This document shows, in pieces, positions 26,459 through 34,628 of a stretch of 64,000 nucleotides of DNA (the stretch's first letter is position 1; every line of letters begins with the position of its first letter). The notes under the pieces are model-generated. The model was not told the DNA's origin and did not search any database. It worked only from the letters and a program-made list of their open reading frames with translations. The translations under genes were made by a program, and so were the position numbers. Location: positions 62,001-126,000 of the forward strand of contig CAWIPM010000007.1 of NCBI GenBank assembly GCA_963838035.1, in the 5' to 3' direction. The stretch comes from CAVVNN01 sp963838035. GTDB lineage: Bacteria > Actinomycetota > Thermoleophilia > Solirubrobacterales > 70-9.

Positions 26459-27822
26459 GCCTCCGAGCGACTCTCCTGCTGGCGCTGGCCTACGTCCTGC
26501 TGCTGGCGCTGATCGCCCTGGGCGTGCCGTTGGCGGTGAGCCTGCGCGACCGGATCGACTCCGAGGTCCGCGGTCAGGCGCGCAGCCAGGCGGATGTCGT
26601 CGCGGCGACCGCATCAGAGCTGATCGACCCCTCCCAACGGGCGGGCCTGAACAGGCTGGTTCGAATCTCGGCCGACAGCGTCCGCGGCCGCGTCATCGTC
26701 GTCGACAGCCGCGGCCGCCTCGTCGCCGACTCCGCCGGCGAGCCCGTCGGGAGCAGCTACGCCGGCCGGCCGGAGGTGCGGGAAGCACTGCGCGGGCGCA
26801 GTGAGCAGATAACCCGCGACAGCAAGACCCTCGGGGAGGAATTGCTCGCCACGGCGGTCCCCGTGCTCGAACACGGCCGACCGCACGGCGCCGTGCGAAT
26901 CACCCAGAGCGTCGCTGCCGTGCACCGCGCAGTTCGGACGTCGATCCTCTACCTGGTCGGCCTGGCCGCGGTGGTGCTGGCGCTGGGCATGGTTGCCGGG
27001 GCGCTGATCGCGCAGCAGATTGCACGCCCGATCCGCCGCCTCGACCGCGCAGCGCGCCGCGTCGCCGGCGGCGACCTCGACGCCACGGTCGCGGTCGAGG
27101 GAAGCGCCGAGCAGCGCTCGCTGGCCCGCACCTTCAACGAGATGACCGGGCGGGTGAAGCGGCTGCTGAGGGTGCAGCAGGATTTCGTCGCCGACGCCTC
27201 CCATCAGCTGCGCACCCCGCTGACGGGGTTGAGGCTGCGGCTGGAGAGCCTGGGCGAGCGGTTCCGGCAGGACCGAGCCATCGCGGGCGAGCTCGACGCG
27301 GCGATGAAGGAGATAGACAGGCTCTCGCTGATCGTCGACGAGCTGCTGCTCCTGAGTCGGGCCGGGGAGCACGAGCTGCCCGGTGAGCAGGTCGACCTGG
27401 GCGAGGCGGCGAGCCGCGCCGCGGAGCGCTGGGCGGGGGCCGCGCGAGAGCGCGGGATCTCCCTGCAGGTCGGCGCTGGTGCGGCGCCGTCCACCGCCTG
27501 GTGCGCCAAGCCGGACCTGGACCGCTCGATCGACGCCCTGCTCGAGAACGCCCTGCGGTACTCGCCGGCCGGATCCGCGATTTCGATCGTCACGGGGCCC
27601 GGACGGATCGAGGTGCTCGACGAGGGCCCGGGACTCGCCCCCGGCGAGGAGGAGACCGTCTTCGACCGCTTCAGCCGAGGCAGCGCCGGGAGGCGCGGTC
27701 CGGCCGGGACCGGCCTCGGGCTGGCGATCGCGCGGGAGCTGACCCGCCAGTGGGACGGCGAGATCACGCTCACCAATCGGGACGGAGGCGGCCTCCGTGC
27801 TGTCATAGAGGTGCCCAGATGA
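26455..27822 (+). CDS. Sensor histidine kinase
   Basis: About 455 residues: transmembrane helix 1 (LLLALAYVLLLALIALGVPL), extracytoplasmic sensor to about 160, helix 2 (ILYLVGLAAVVLALGMVAGA), HAMP (QQIARPIRRLDRAARRVAGG), HisKA with His250 in DASHQLRTPLTGLRL, and HATPase motifs LLENALRYSP, DEGPGLAP and GTGLGLAIARELTR. Its natural start would be a GTGA overlap with the response regulator stop, but the codon there reads GTA (26455-26457) and the regulator stop reads TAA. A G-to-A change, true or an error, would explain both. The next canonical starts are GTG 26353, deep inside the regulator, or GTGs inside helix 1. It probably senses an envelope signal and phosphorylates the regulator. Confidence 0.88.
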   Translation, partial: VSLRATLLLALAYVLLLALIALGVPLAVSLRDRIDSEVRGQARSQADVVAATASELIDPSQRAGLNRLVRISADSVRGRVIVVDSRGRLVADSAGEPVGSSYAGRPEVREALRGRSEQITRDSKTLGEELLATAVPVLEHGRPHGAVRITQSVAAVHRAVRTSILYLVGLAAVVLALGMVAGALIAQQIARPIRRLDRAARRVAGGDLDATVAVEGSAEQRSLARTFNEMTGRVKRLLRVQQDFVADASHQLRTPLTGLRLRLESLGERFRQDRAIAGELDAAMKEIDRLSLIVDELLLLSRAGEHELPGEQVDLGEAASRAAERWAGAARERGISLQVGAGAAPSTAWCAKPDLDRSIDALLENALRYSPAGSAISIVTGPGRIEVLDEGPGLAPGEEETVFDRFSRGSAGRRGPAGTGLGLAIARELTRQWDGEITLTNRDGGGLRAVIEVPR

Positions 27823-28193
27823 GATCTTCCGCGACACTGAAATGGGTCGGCCTCGCCCTGCTCGGCCTGCTGATAGCGGCGGGCGTCTCGATCGCCGCCA
27901 GCCGCCTCGCCAGCCAGCAGATCGGCCTCGCATCCGAACCGATCTCGGCCGGAGACGCACTGGCGCCGGCTGCTCACGCGGGCGGCAAGAGCCGGCGCAG
28001 TGGCAGCCCGACGACCCCGACGGCGACGACTCCGCAGCCGGCGACGACCGCCACCCCACCATCCCCGCCGACGACCACGGAAACGGTCACGCCCAGCTCT
28101 CCGCTCGAAGAACCGCCCCGCTCGGCAGGCGGCGACGGCGAGCATGGAGGCGGGGGCGGCGGTCAGGGTGGAGGCGGGCACGCCGACGATTGA
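27819..28193 (+). CDS. Small membrane-anchored Thr/Pro/Gly-rich protein
   Basis: 124 residues, ATG overlapping the kinase stop (ATGA). One N-terminal transmembrane helix (VGLALLGLLIAAGVSIAA) precedes a low-complexity Thr/Pro segment and a Gly/His/Asp tail. The tail resembles that of the divergent exported protein at 24986-25588 (GEHGGGGG versus GGEHEGGHGD). Co-transcribed with the two-component system; function unknown. Confidence 0.65.
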   Translation: MRSSATLKWVGLALLGLLIAAGVSIAASRLASQQIGLASEPISAGDALAPAAHAGGKSRRSGSPTTPTATTPQPATTATPPSPPTTTETVTPSSPLEEPPRSAGGDGEHGGGGGGQGGGGHADD

Positions 28194-28282
28194 GGCGCAG
28201 GATTCGATAGCGCGAGGGTGCTCGGCGCCGCTAACCGCGAGCTAAGCCGGGTATGAGAGTCCTCTGAAGCGCCGCGCCGGCG

Positions 28283-28546
28283 TCAGTCGTCGAACCGGGC
28301 GCCGGCCGCGCCTGCGCCGCTCGCCCGGGTGACGATCGGCGGCCGGGTCGTGGCGCTGGGCAGGGCAACGGGCTGGCTCGTCGAGGCCACCGCGCCGCTG
28401 GCGCTGGTGACGACCGAGCCCGAGCTGCCGACGGCACCCTGCGTCGCGGCAGGAACCCCGTGGTTGGTTCCGAGCGCGACGCCGCCGAGGGCACCCAGCC
28501 CCAGGACGGTTGCGGTCGCTGCGAACTTCGCTCTTCGGTTGGTCAT
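28283..28546 (-). CDS. Small exported Ser/Ala-rich protein
   Basis: 87 residues; GAAGGAG lies six bases before the ATG. The N-terminal segment (AATATVLGLGALGGVALGTN) closely resembles that of the protein at 24986-25588, and the body carries VVTSASGA and PIVTRASGAG, related to the PVVTHTSGS repeats there. So it is a short relative of that protein on the far side of the two-component genes. Stands alone, convergent with the kinase operon; function unknown. Confidence 0.6.
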   Translation of the reverse strand: MTNRRAKFAATATVLGLGALGGVALGTNHGVPAATQGAVGSSGSVVTSASGAVASTSQPVALPSATTRPPIVTRASGAGAAGARFDD

Positions 28547-28662
28547 GGTCGCTCCTTCGAAATCGGTGGAGCCATTCTGCGCTCAGGCCGGCAAGGGCGG
28601 CCCCAAGCGAAGGCCAAGAGAAGGTGAAGACTGCGGCGGGAGCGGCGGCTCGGCGATGGCCG

Positions 28663-30519
28663 CTAGGCGAGGTCGAGCTCGAGCACCGCGGAGACGATGT
28701 GCGGGGCGTCGATGCCGGCAGCGGCCAGCAACGACTCCGGCGGGCCGCTGCCGGGCCGCTCGGTAACCGCGAGGCGCACCAGCGGAGTGCTTGCGCCGGC
28801 ATCGGCCAGCACCGCGGCGACGGCCTCGCCGATCCCACCCTCGGCCCAGTGGTCCTCCACCGTCACCAGCGCTCGCGTGTCGCCCGCCGCGCCCAGCAGG
28901 GCATCGGCGTCGATGGGCTTGACCGAGTAGAGGTCGATCACCCGTGCCGCGATCCCGCGGCCGGCGAGCTCCTCGGCGGCGGCGAGGCATTCGTGCAGGG
29001 TGATCCCCGCGCCGATCAGGGTGACGGCGTCCTCCGCGCTGGAGCGGAGCGTGCGACTCCCTCCGATCCGGAAGGCCTCGCCCGGCTCGTAGAGCACCGG
29101 AGTGGCCCCGCGTGTCGTTCGCAGGTAGCTGACGCCGCGATGCTCCCGCATCGCGTCGAGCAGCTGCACGGTCTGGTTGGGGTCGCAGGGGTAGAGCACG
29201 ACGCTGCCCAGGACCGCGCGCAGGGAGGCGATGTCCTCGAGCGCCATCTGAGAGGGCCCGTCCGGCCCGATCGAGACGCCCACGTGCGACCCGCAGAGCT
29301 TGATGTCCGCGCCGGAGATCGCCCCCATGCGGACGAAGTCGTAGGCCCGGCTGAGGAAGGCGCCGAAGGACGACGCGAAGGGCTTCCACCCCCGCACCTG
29401 CAGGCCGACCGCGGCGGCGACCATCTGCTGCTCGGCGATGAACATCTCGAAGAAGCGGTCCGGGTGCTTCGCCGCGAACCGCTCGGCGTAGGTCGAGTTC
29501 CCGACCTCGGCGTCGAGCGCCACGACGCGCTCGTCAACCGAGGCGAGCCAGGCAAGGGCGTCGCCGTAGGCCCCGCGGGTCGCGACCTCGGTGCCGACCT
29601 CGTAGGCCGGGCGCTCGACCGGCTCCCGCACGACCTCGAAAGGCCGCGGCGCGGGCGGCGGCTCGACGGCGACGCTCAGCGAGCGGATGCCGCCCAGCTC
29701 CTCGATCGCGGCCTCGGGGTCGGCGAGCGGCTTGCCGTGCCAGCCAGGCTTGTCCTCGACGGCCGCCACCCCGGCGCCCTTCTTCGTGCGGGCGAAGATC
29801 GCCGCGGGCGCATCGGCCTCGAGCGCCTGAGCGTAGGCAGCCTCGATCGCCTCGAGGTCATGGCCGTTGATCTCCTGGACGTGCCAGCCGCAGGCGCCGG
29901 CCCGGGCCGCCCACGAGGAGGTGTCCCACTCGTGCATGGTCGGGCCCCGCTGGCCGAGCCGGTTGACGTCGACGACGGCGATCAGGTTGCCGAGGTGCGC
30001 GTGCCCGGCGTGCTCGAACGCCTCCCACATCGAACCCTCGGCCAGCTCCGAGTCTCCGCAGAGCACCCAGACCCTGAGGTCCGAGGACTCGAGGCGATCG
30101 GCGGCGAGCGCGATGCCCACCGAGATCGGCAGGCCCTGGCCCAGCGAGCCGGTCGCCACGTCCACCCAGGGGATCTCCGGCGTCGGATGCCCCTGCATGC
30201 GGGAGCCGAACTCGCGGAAGCTGAGCAGCTCCTCGTCGTCGATCGCGCCGGCGGCCTTGTAGAGCGCGTAGAGGAGCGGCGAGGCGTGGCCCTTGGAGAA
30301 GACCAGGTGGTCGTTCGCCGGGTTGTCGGGGGCGGAGAAGTCGTAGCGGAGGTGGCTCGCGAAGAGCACGGCCATCAGGTCGGCGGCCGACATCGCGGAG
30401 GTGGGATGGCCGGAGCCGGCGGCCGCGCTCGCCCGGATCGCGTCGACCCGGAGCTGCTGTGCAAGCTCGCGCAGCTGCTCGCGGTTCGCGGTGTGATGCT
30501 CGGGGATGACCTGGCTCAA
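28663..30519 (-). CDS. tkt: Transketolase
   Basis: 618 residues, the short (animal/archaeal-like) form, not the ~660-residue E. coli form. Thiamine diphosphate-binding motif GDSELAEGSMWEAFEHAGH ending in VVDVNRLGQ; substrate residues in AAAGSGHPTSAMSAADLM, FSKGHASPLLYALY and ATGSLGQGLPISVG; pyrimidine domain FFEMFIAEQQMVAAAVGL; C-terminal domain from about 500. Transfers two-carbon units between sugar phosphates in the pentose phosphate pathway. Sits 49 bases after nadA on the same strand. Confidence 0.94.
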   Translation of the reverse strand: MSQVIPEHHTANREQLRELAQQLRVDAIRASAAAGSGHPTSAMSAADLMAVLFASHLRYDFSAPDNPANDHLVFSKGHASPLLYALYKAAGAIDDEELLSFREFGSRMQGHPTPEIPWVDVATGSLGQGLPISVGIALAADRLESSDLRVWVLCGDSELAEGSMWEAFEHAGHAHLGNLIAVVDVNRLGQRGPTMHEWDTSSWAARAGACGWHVQEINGHDLEAIEAAYAQALEADAPAAIFARTKKGAGVAAVEDKPGWHGKPLADPEAAIEELGGIRSLSVAVEPPPAPRPFEVVREPVERPAYEVGTEVATRGAYGDALAWLASVDERVVALDAEVGNSTYAERFAAKHPDRFFEMFIAEQQMVAAAVGLQVRGWKPFASSFGAFLSRAYDFVRMGAISGADIKLCGSHVGVSIGPDGPSQMALEDIASLRAVLGSVVLYPCDPNQTVQLLDAMREHRGVSYLRTTRGATPVLYEPGEAFRIGGSRTLRSSAEDAVTLIGAGITLHECLAAAEELAGRGIAARVIDLYSVKPIDADALLGAAGDTRALVTVEDHWAEGGIGEAVAAVLADAGASTPLVRLAVTERPGSGPPESLLAAAGIDAPHIVSAVLELDLA

Positions 30520-30568
30520 GGGACGAAGACCTCTTCTCGGTGCGCGGCGGGCGGGACTCTATCTCGCG

Positions 30569-31600
30569 CTACCCGATCGCGACCATACGCTCGATCGGGA
30601 GGCGCGCTCGCGCCGCGATCTCGGCCGGGACACTGACCTCGAACTTCATCTCGAGCAGCGAGTCGCGCAGCTTCGGCAGGGTGATCATCTTCATGTACCT
30701 GCAGAAGGCCATCCGGTTGGCCTCGACCAGGTGGGCGCGGGGCGCCGCCTGCTGGAGCGGGTAGAGCATCCCGTTCTCGGTGGCGACGACGAAGCTGCCG
30801 TCGGGGTGCTCTTCGACGTGCCGCAGCATCCCCGAGGTCGAGAGCATGTGGACGCCGGCGGGGTCGATGTCGCCGGCGGCGACGTACTCCATCGCCTGGG
30901 TCGAGCAGCCGCACTCCGGGTGGATCAGGAACTCCGCCTCGGGATGCTCTGCCCGGGCCTGGGCGATGTCTTCAGGGCGGATGCCGGCGTGGACGTGGCA
31001 CTCGCCGTCCCAGACGTGGAAGCGGGCACGGCGCTCGGGGTCCTCGCGCAGGCCGGTCTCACGCTCGACGAAGGCGCCCAGCCACATGTCGGGGCCGAAG
31101 AGGATCTCGGTGTCGGCGCCGTGCTCGGACCAGATGTGCTCGACCACTCCGACGGCATTGGAGGAAGTGCAGCAGTAGTCGGTCTCGGCCTTCACCTCGG
31201 CCGAGGTGTTGACGTACATGACGACGAGGGCGCCCGGGTGCTCGGCCTTCCAGGCCCGCAGCTGGTCGGCGTCGATCGAGTCGGCCAGGGAGCAACCGGC
31301 GTCGAGGTCGGGGATCAGCACAGTCTTCTCCGGGGAGAGGATCGAGGCCGTCTCGGCCATGAAGTGGACCCCGCAGAAGGCGATCGCGTCCGCGTCGGTG
31401 GCCGCCGCCTGTCGCGAGAGCCCGAGCGAGTCGCCCATCCTGTCGGCGACGTCCTGGATCTCGGGCAGCTGGTAGTTGTGGGCGAGGATGACCGCGTTGC
31501 GCTGGGCGGCGAGCGCGCGGACTTCGTCGCTCAGGACAGCGACCTCTTCGGGCGAGAGGGCGTCCGGCTTGGTGGGTTGGATCGTCGGGAGCTCTTGCAC
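30569..31600 (-). CDS. nadA: Quinolinate synthase A
   Basis: 343 residues; GTG start behind AAAGGAAGG. Family motifs: ILAHNYQLPEIQDVADRMGDS, AFCGVHFMAETA (first cluster Cys), VVMYVNTSAEVKAETD, HPECGCST (second), NRMAFCRYMKMITL (third), so the [4Fe-4S] ligands are in place. It condenses iminoaspartate with dihydroxyacetone phosphate to quinolinate in NAD synthesis. nadC lies 0.9 kb away on the same strand with a DNA-repair gene in between; nadB is not in the window. Confidence 0.95.
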   Translation of the reverse strand: MQELPTIQPTKPDALSPEEVAVLSDEVRALAAQRNAVILAHNYQLPEIQDVADRMGDSLGLSRQAAATDADAIAFCGVHFMAETASILSPEKTVLIPDLDAGCSLADSIDADQLRAWKAEHPGALVVMYVNTSAEVKAETDYCCTSSNAVGVVEHIWSEHGADTEILFGPDMWLGAFVERETGLREDPERRARFHVWDGECHVHAGIRPEDIAQARAEHPEAEFLIHPECGCSTQAMEYVAAGDIDPAGVHMLSTSGMLRHVEEHPDGSFVVATENGMLYPLQQAAPRAHLVEANRMAFCRYMKMITLPKLRDSLLEMKFEVSVPAEIAARARLPIERMVAIG

Positions 31601-31684
31601 GAGCCCTTCCTTTCCTGATGTTCGCTGGCCCGGCGGCTGCCTTCAACCAGTCGAATGAACGTGGCTCAAGTCTAGCCTGTGAGG

Positions 31685-32530
31685 ATGCCCGAGCTGCCGG
31701 AGGTCGAGATCGCCGTGCGCCGGCTCGGCGCCGGCCTGAGGGGCGCTTCGGTCGAATCGGCCGTGGCCCCGGGGATGAACGTGATGAAGACCTACGAGCC
31801 GCCGCTGGAGGACCTGGTGGGAGGTGAGGTGAGCGGCTTGCGGCGAGTGGGCAAGATGCCCGTGGTCGAGTTCGGGGATCTGGCGCTGCTGGTCCACCTG
31901 ATGTCGGCCGGGCGACTGCAGCTGTTCGAGAAGCGGGCGTCGCCGAAGGACCGCGCTTCGCGGGTGCTGGTGCGGCTGCAGGACGGGCGGGAGCTGCGGC
32001 TGCGAGAGTTCGGGACGAAGCAGCGGGCCTGGGCGAAGCTGCTGCCCGCGGATGCTGTCGCCAGGGACGAGATGGTCGCCAGCCTCGGGCCGGAGGCCTG
32101 GCCCCCACCGTCGCTCGACGATTTCGCCGAGCTGATCGATCGGCCACGCCACCTGCACCCGCTGCTGCGCGACCAGCGGACGATCGCGGGGATCGGGCGC
32201 TCGTGGGTCGACGAGTTGCTCTGGGAGGCGCGCCTCTCACCCTTCAAGAAGGGGTCGGAGCTGAGCGGCGAGGAGGTGGAGCGGCTGCATCGGGCGCTTC
32301 ACGTCCTCGGCGATGCGATCGACCATTACGAGGAGGTCGTCGGGACGCGGGTTCCCGACAAGCTGCCGATGCCGCTGCGGGTCCACCGCCGCGAGGGCGA
32401 GCCCTGCCCCCGCTGCGGGACGACGATCGAGGCCGTCTTCTTCTCAGAGCACCAGACCAACTACTGCCCGAAAGAGCAGACCGGCGGCCGGGTCCTGAAG
32501 GACCGCCGCCTCTCACGCCTGCTCAAGTAG
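31685..32530 (+). CDS. Fpg/Nei family DNA glycosylase-AP lyase, variant zinc finger
   Basis: Start chosen at ATG 31685, because these enzymes need Pro directly after the initiator Met (PELPEVE); the GTG at 31679 would spoil this. 281 residues with catalytic Pro2 and Glu3, Lys57 in RRVGKMPV, the helix-two-turn-helix part (RTIAGIGRSWVDELLWEARLSP) and a C-terminal zinc finger. The finger is Cys-x2-Cys-x16-Cys-x2-Glu: the fourth Cys is Glu (YCPKEQTGGR). It removes oxidised bases such as 8-oxoguanine. Divergent from nadA, and its 3' end overlaps nadC by 18 bases in convergent orientation. Confidence 0.9.
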   Translation: MPELPEVEIAVRRLGAGLRGASVESAVAPGMNVMKTYEPPLEDLVGGEVSGLRRVGKMPVVEFGDLALLVHLMSAGRLQLFEKRASPKDRASRVLVRLQDGRELRLREFGTKQRAWAKLLPADAVARDEMVASLGPEAWPPPSLDDFAELIDRPRHLHPLLRDQRTIAGIGRSWVDELLWEARLSPFKKGSELSGEEVERLHRALHVLGDAIDHYEEVVGTRVPDKLPMPLRVHRREGEPCPRCGTTIEAVFFSEHQTNYCPKEQTGGRVLKDRRLSRLLK

Positions 32531-33370
32531 GAGGCTGAAGTCGAGAGTTGGGGCGGAGTGGGTGAGGGCGCCGACGGAGATGAAGTCGACGCCTGTCTCG
32601 GCGATCGGGCGGACAGTCTGCAGGTCGACTCCGCCCGAGGCCTCCAGCGACGGGCCGCTGCCGGCGCCGGCATGCTCGTCGCGCAGCTTCACCGCCGCCC
32701 GCAGCGTCTCGATGCTCATGTTGTCGAGCAGCAGCATGTCGGCGCCGGTGCCGAGCGCGTAGGCCACCTCGTCGAGGTTGCGGCACTCGACCTCGACCGC
32801 CAGGCCCGGCTGGGCGGAGCGAGCCGCGTGGACGGCTTTCGCCAGCCCGCCGGCGAGGGCAATGTGGTTCTCCTTGATCAGGATCGCGTCGTAGAGACCC
32901 AGGCGGTGGTTGCGCCCGCCGCCCGCGGCGACCGCGGCCTTCTCCAGCTCGCGAAGGCCCGGCGTCGTCTTGCGGGTGTCGAGGATCTGGGCGCCCGTCC
33001 CCGCCACCGCCTCCACATGGCGCGCGGTCAGCGTGGCGATCCCGGAGAGGTGGCCGAGGAAGTTGAGCGCAGTGCGCTCCGCGGCGAGCAGCGCCCGGGC
33101 CGGGCCGCTCGCCATGAGCACCTCGGCCGGCACATCCTCCCGCCACTGGCCCTCGACCACGAGGTTGTCGACGTGCTCGACCCCGCAGCGGCGCATCGTC
33201 TCGGCGACGACCGCCAGGCCAAAGACCACGCCGGGCTGTTTCTGGACGATCCGCGCCCGCGCCCGCGCGTCCTCGGGCACGGCCGCCGCCGACGTCACGT
33301 CACCCTCGCCGACGTCCTCGGCGAGCGCGCGAACGACGACCTCGCTGAGACGCTCGCCGGGACCGGGCAT
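32513..33370 (-). CDS. nadC: Nicotinate-nucleotide pyrophosphorylase (quinolinate phosphoribosyltransferase)
   Basis: Start chosen at ATG 33370 (PGPGERLSEVV), leaving 285 residues, the family's length; an in-frame upstream start exists at 33406. Motifs: ALAEDVGEGDVTS, ERTALNFLGHLSGIAT, DTRKTTPGLRELEK, GRNHRLGLYDAILIKENH, VEVECRNLDEV, LLLDNMS, EASGGVDLQTV and SVGALTHS. It converts quinolinate and PRPP to nicotinate mononucleotide, following NadA. Confidence 0.95.
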   Translation of the reverse strand: MPGPGERLSEVVVRALAEDVGEGDVTSAAAVPEDARARARIVQKQPGVVFGLAVVAETMRRCGVEHVDNLVVEGQWREDVPAEVLMASGPARALLAAERTALNFLGHLSGIATLTARHVEAVAGTGAQILDTRKTTPGLRELEKAAVAAGGGRNHRLGLYDAILIKENHIALAGGLAKAVHAARSAQPGLAVEVECRNLDEVAYALGTGADMLLLDNMSIETLRAAVKLRDEHAGAGSGPSLEASGGVDLQTVRPIAETGVDFISVGALTHSAPTLDFSLLLEQA

Positions 33371-33426
33371 GAGACCGCAGCCTAGCCATCTCACATCCCG
33401 AACCATGGGAGCGTTTAATCCGTGAC

Positions 33427-33891
33427 TTGACCGAACTGCCGCCGTTCCAAGCCCTGCTCGACGACCACGCCGCGGACGTGATGGCGGTGCTGCGGGGAGC
33501 CGTCGGGCGCGGCGACGCGGAGGACTGCTTCCAGGAGACGTTCCTCTCCGCGCTGCGCGCCTATCCGCAGCTCGAAGACACCCGCAACCTGCGCGGCTGG
33601 CTGCTTACGATCGCCCACCGCAAGGCGATCGACCACCACCGCGCCAACGGCCGCAAGCCGCTGCCGGTGGCAGAGGTGGCAGAGGTGGCCGTCGGCGATC
33701 CAGAGCCCGGTGGCGATGAGATCTGGGCCCTGGTCGGCGCCCTGCCGCCGAAACAGCGCGCCGCGGTCGCGCTGCGCTACGCCTGCGACCTCCCCCACGC
33801 CGAGATCGCCGCCGCCCTCGGCTGCTCGCCCGAGGCGGCGCGTCGCAGCCTTCACGAGGGAGTCAAGCGGCTGAGGAAGGAGCTGGCATGA
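33427..33891 (+). CDS. ECF-like sigma-70 family RNA polymerase sigma factor
   Basis: 154 residues from TTG 33427. Region 2 is seen in LDDHAADVMAVLRGAVGR.DAEDCFQETFLSALRAYPQLED, ending in NLRGWLLTIAHRKAIDHHR. Region 4 is ALPPKQRAAVALRYACDLPHAEIAAALGCSPEAARRSLHEGVKRLRK. No anti-sigma gene is adjacent. The stop overlaps the alkyltransferase start (ATGA), so the two are made together; control of a DNA-damage response is an inference. Confidence 0.85.
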   Translation: MTELPPFQALLDDHAADVMAVLRGAVGRGDAEDCFQETFLSALRAYPQLEDTRNLRGWLLTIAHRKAIDHHRANGRKPLPVAEVAEVAVGDPEPGGDEIWALVGALPPKQRAAVALRYACDLPHAEIAAALGCSPEAARRSLHEGVKRLRKELA

Positions 33892-34442
33892 CCAACGCTG
33901 CGCTGACACGACTCGCCGACCGCGCCGACGCCGAGGGCCTGGTCGACGTCGCCTACACGACCGTCGACTCCCCCTTCGGGCCGCTGCTGCTCGCCGCCAC
34001 CACGAACGGCCTGGTGCGCCTCAACCTGCCCGCGTACGATCCCGACGAGACGCTCGAGGAGCTTGCCGCGCAGATCTCCCCCCGCGTGCTGGAGGCGCCA
34101 GGCCGGCTCGAGGAGGCTCGCCGCGAGCTCGACCTCTACTTCGACGGCAAGCTGAGGGAGTTCGACCTGCCCATCGACTGGCAGCTCACCGGCGGCTTCC
34201 GCGGCCGGGTCCAGCACGCGATCGCCCGCATCCCATACGGTCAGACCCGCAGCTACGCGGAGATGGCGCGCAGCGCCGGCAACGAGCGCGCGGTCCGTGC
34301 CGCCGGCACCGCCTGTGGCTCCAACCCGATCCCGATCGTCGTCCCCTGCCACCGGGTGCTGCGCAGTGGCGGCGGACTCGGCGGCTACGGTGGCGGCCTG
34401 CCGATGAAGGAAGCGCTACTCGAACTGGAGGGCGTGCTCTAG
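33888..34442 (+). CDS. Methylated-DNA-protein-cysteine S-methyltransferase (Ogt/MGMT type)
   Basis: 184 residues. The active-site Cys154 is in IPIVVPCHRVLRSGGGLGGYGGG, and the helix-turn-helix in FRGRVQHAIARIPYGQTRSYAEMARSAG carries the Arg finger. It moves alkyl groups from O6-alkylguanine to its own Cys. Translationally coupled to the sigma factor gene. Confidence 0.93.
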   Translation: MTNAALTRLADRADAEGLVDVAYTTVDSPFGPLLLAATTNGLVRLNLPAYDPDETLEELAAQISPRVLEAPGRLEEARRELDLYFDGKLREFDLPIDWQLTGGFRGRVQHAIARIPYGQTRSYAEMARSAGNERAVRAAGTACGSNPIPIVVPCHRVLRSGGGLGGYGGGLPMKEALLELEGVL

Positions 34443-34628
34443 GGCATGCCAATTGGACGCCGGCCGCGTCCCTTTCGCCGTAAGCAATGCACGTACGGGG
34501 TCATTCGTCGTCCGTCTCGACATTCCCGCGGCGCCGTCCTCCTGCAACCGCGTCCTCACCCGGCACCTGACCGTCAAGCGGGAGAGCGGCGGCAGGGAGA
34601 CCTGGTCCGAGCCCCTGACGGCGCTCGG
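34443..34628. other. Convergent gap between alkyltransferase and prfB
   Basis: 186 bases without a convincing gene, tRNA or clear hairpin terminator. It lies between the 3' ends of two operons. Confidence 0.4.

Noticed and set aside
34443..34628. tRNA or terminator in the convergent gap
   Set aside because: No cloverleaf or strong hairpin could be formed by eye.
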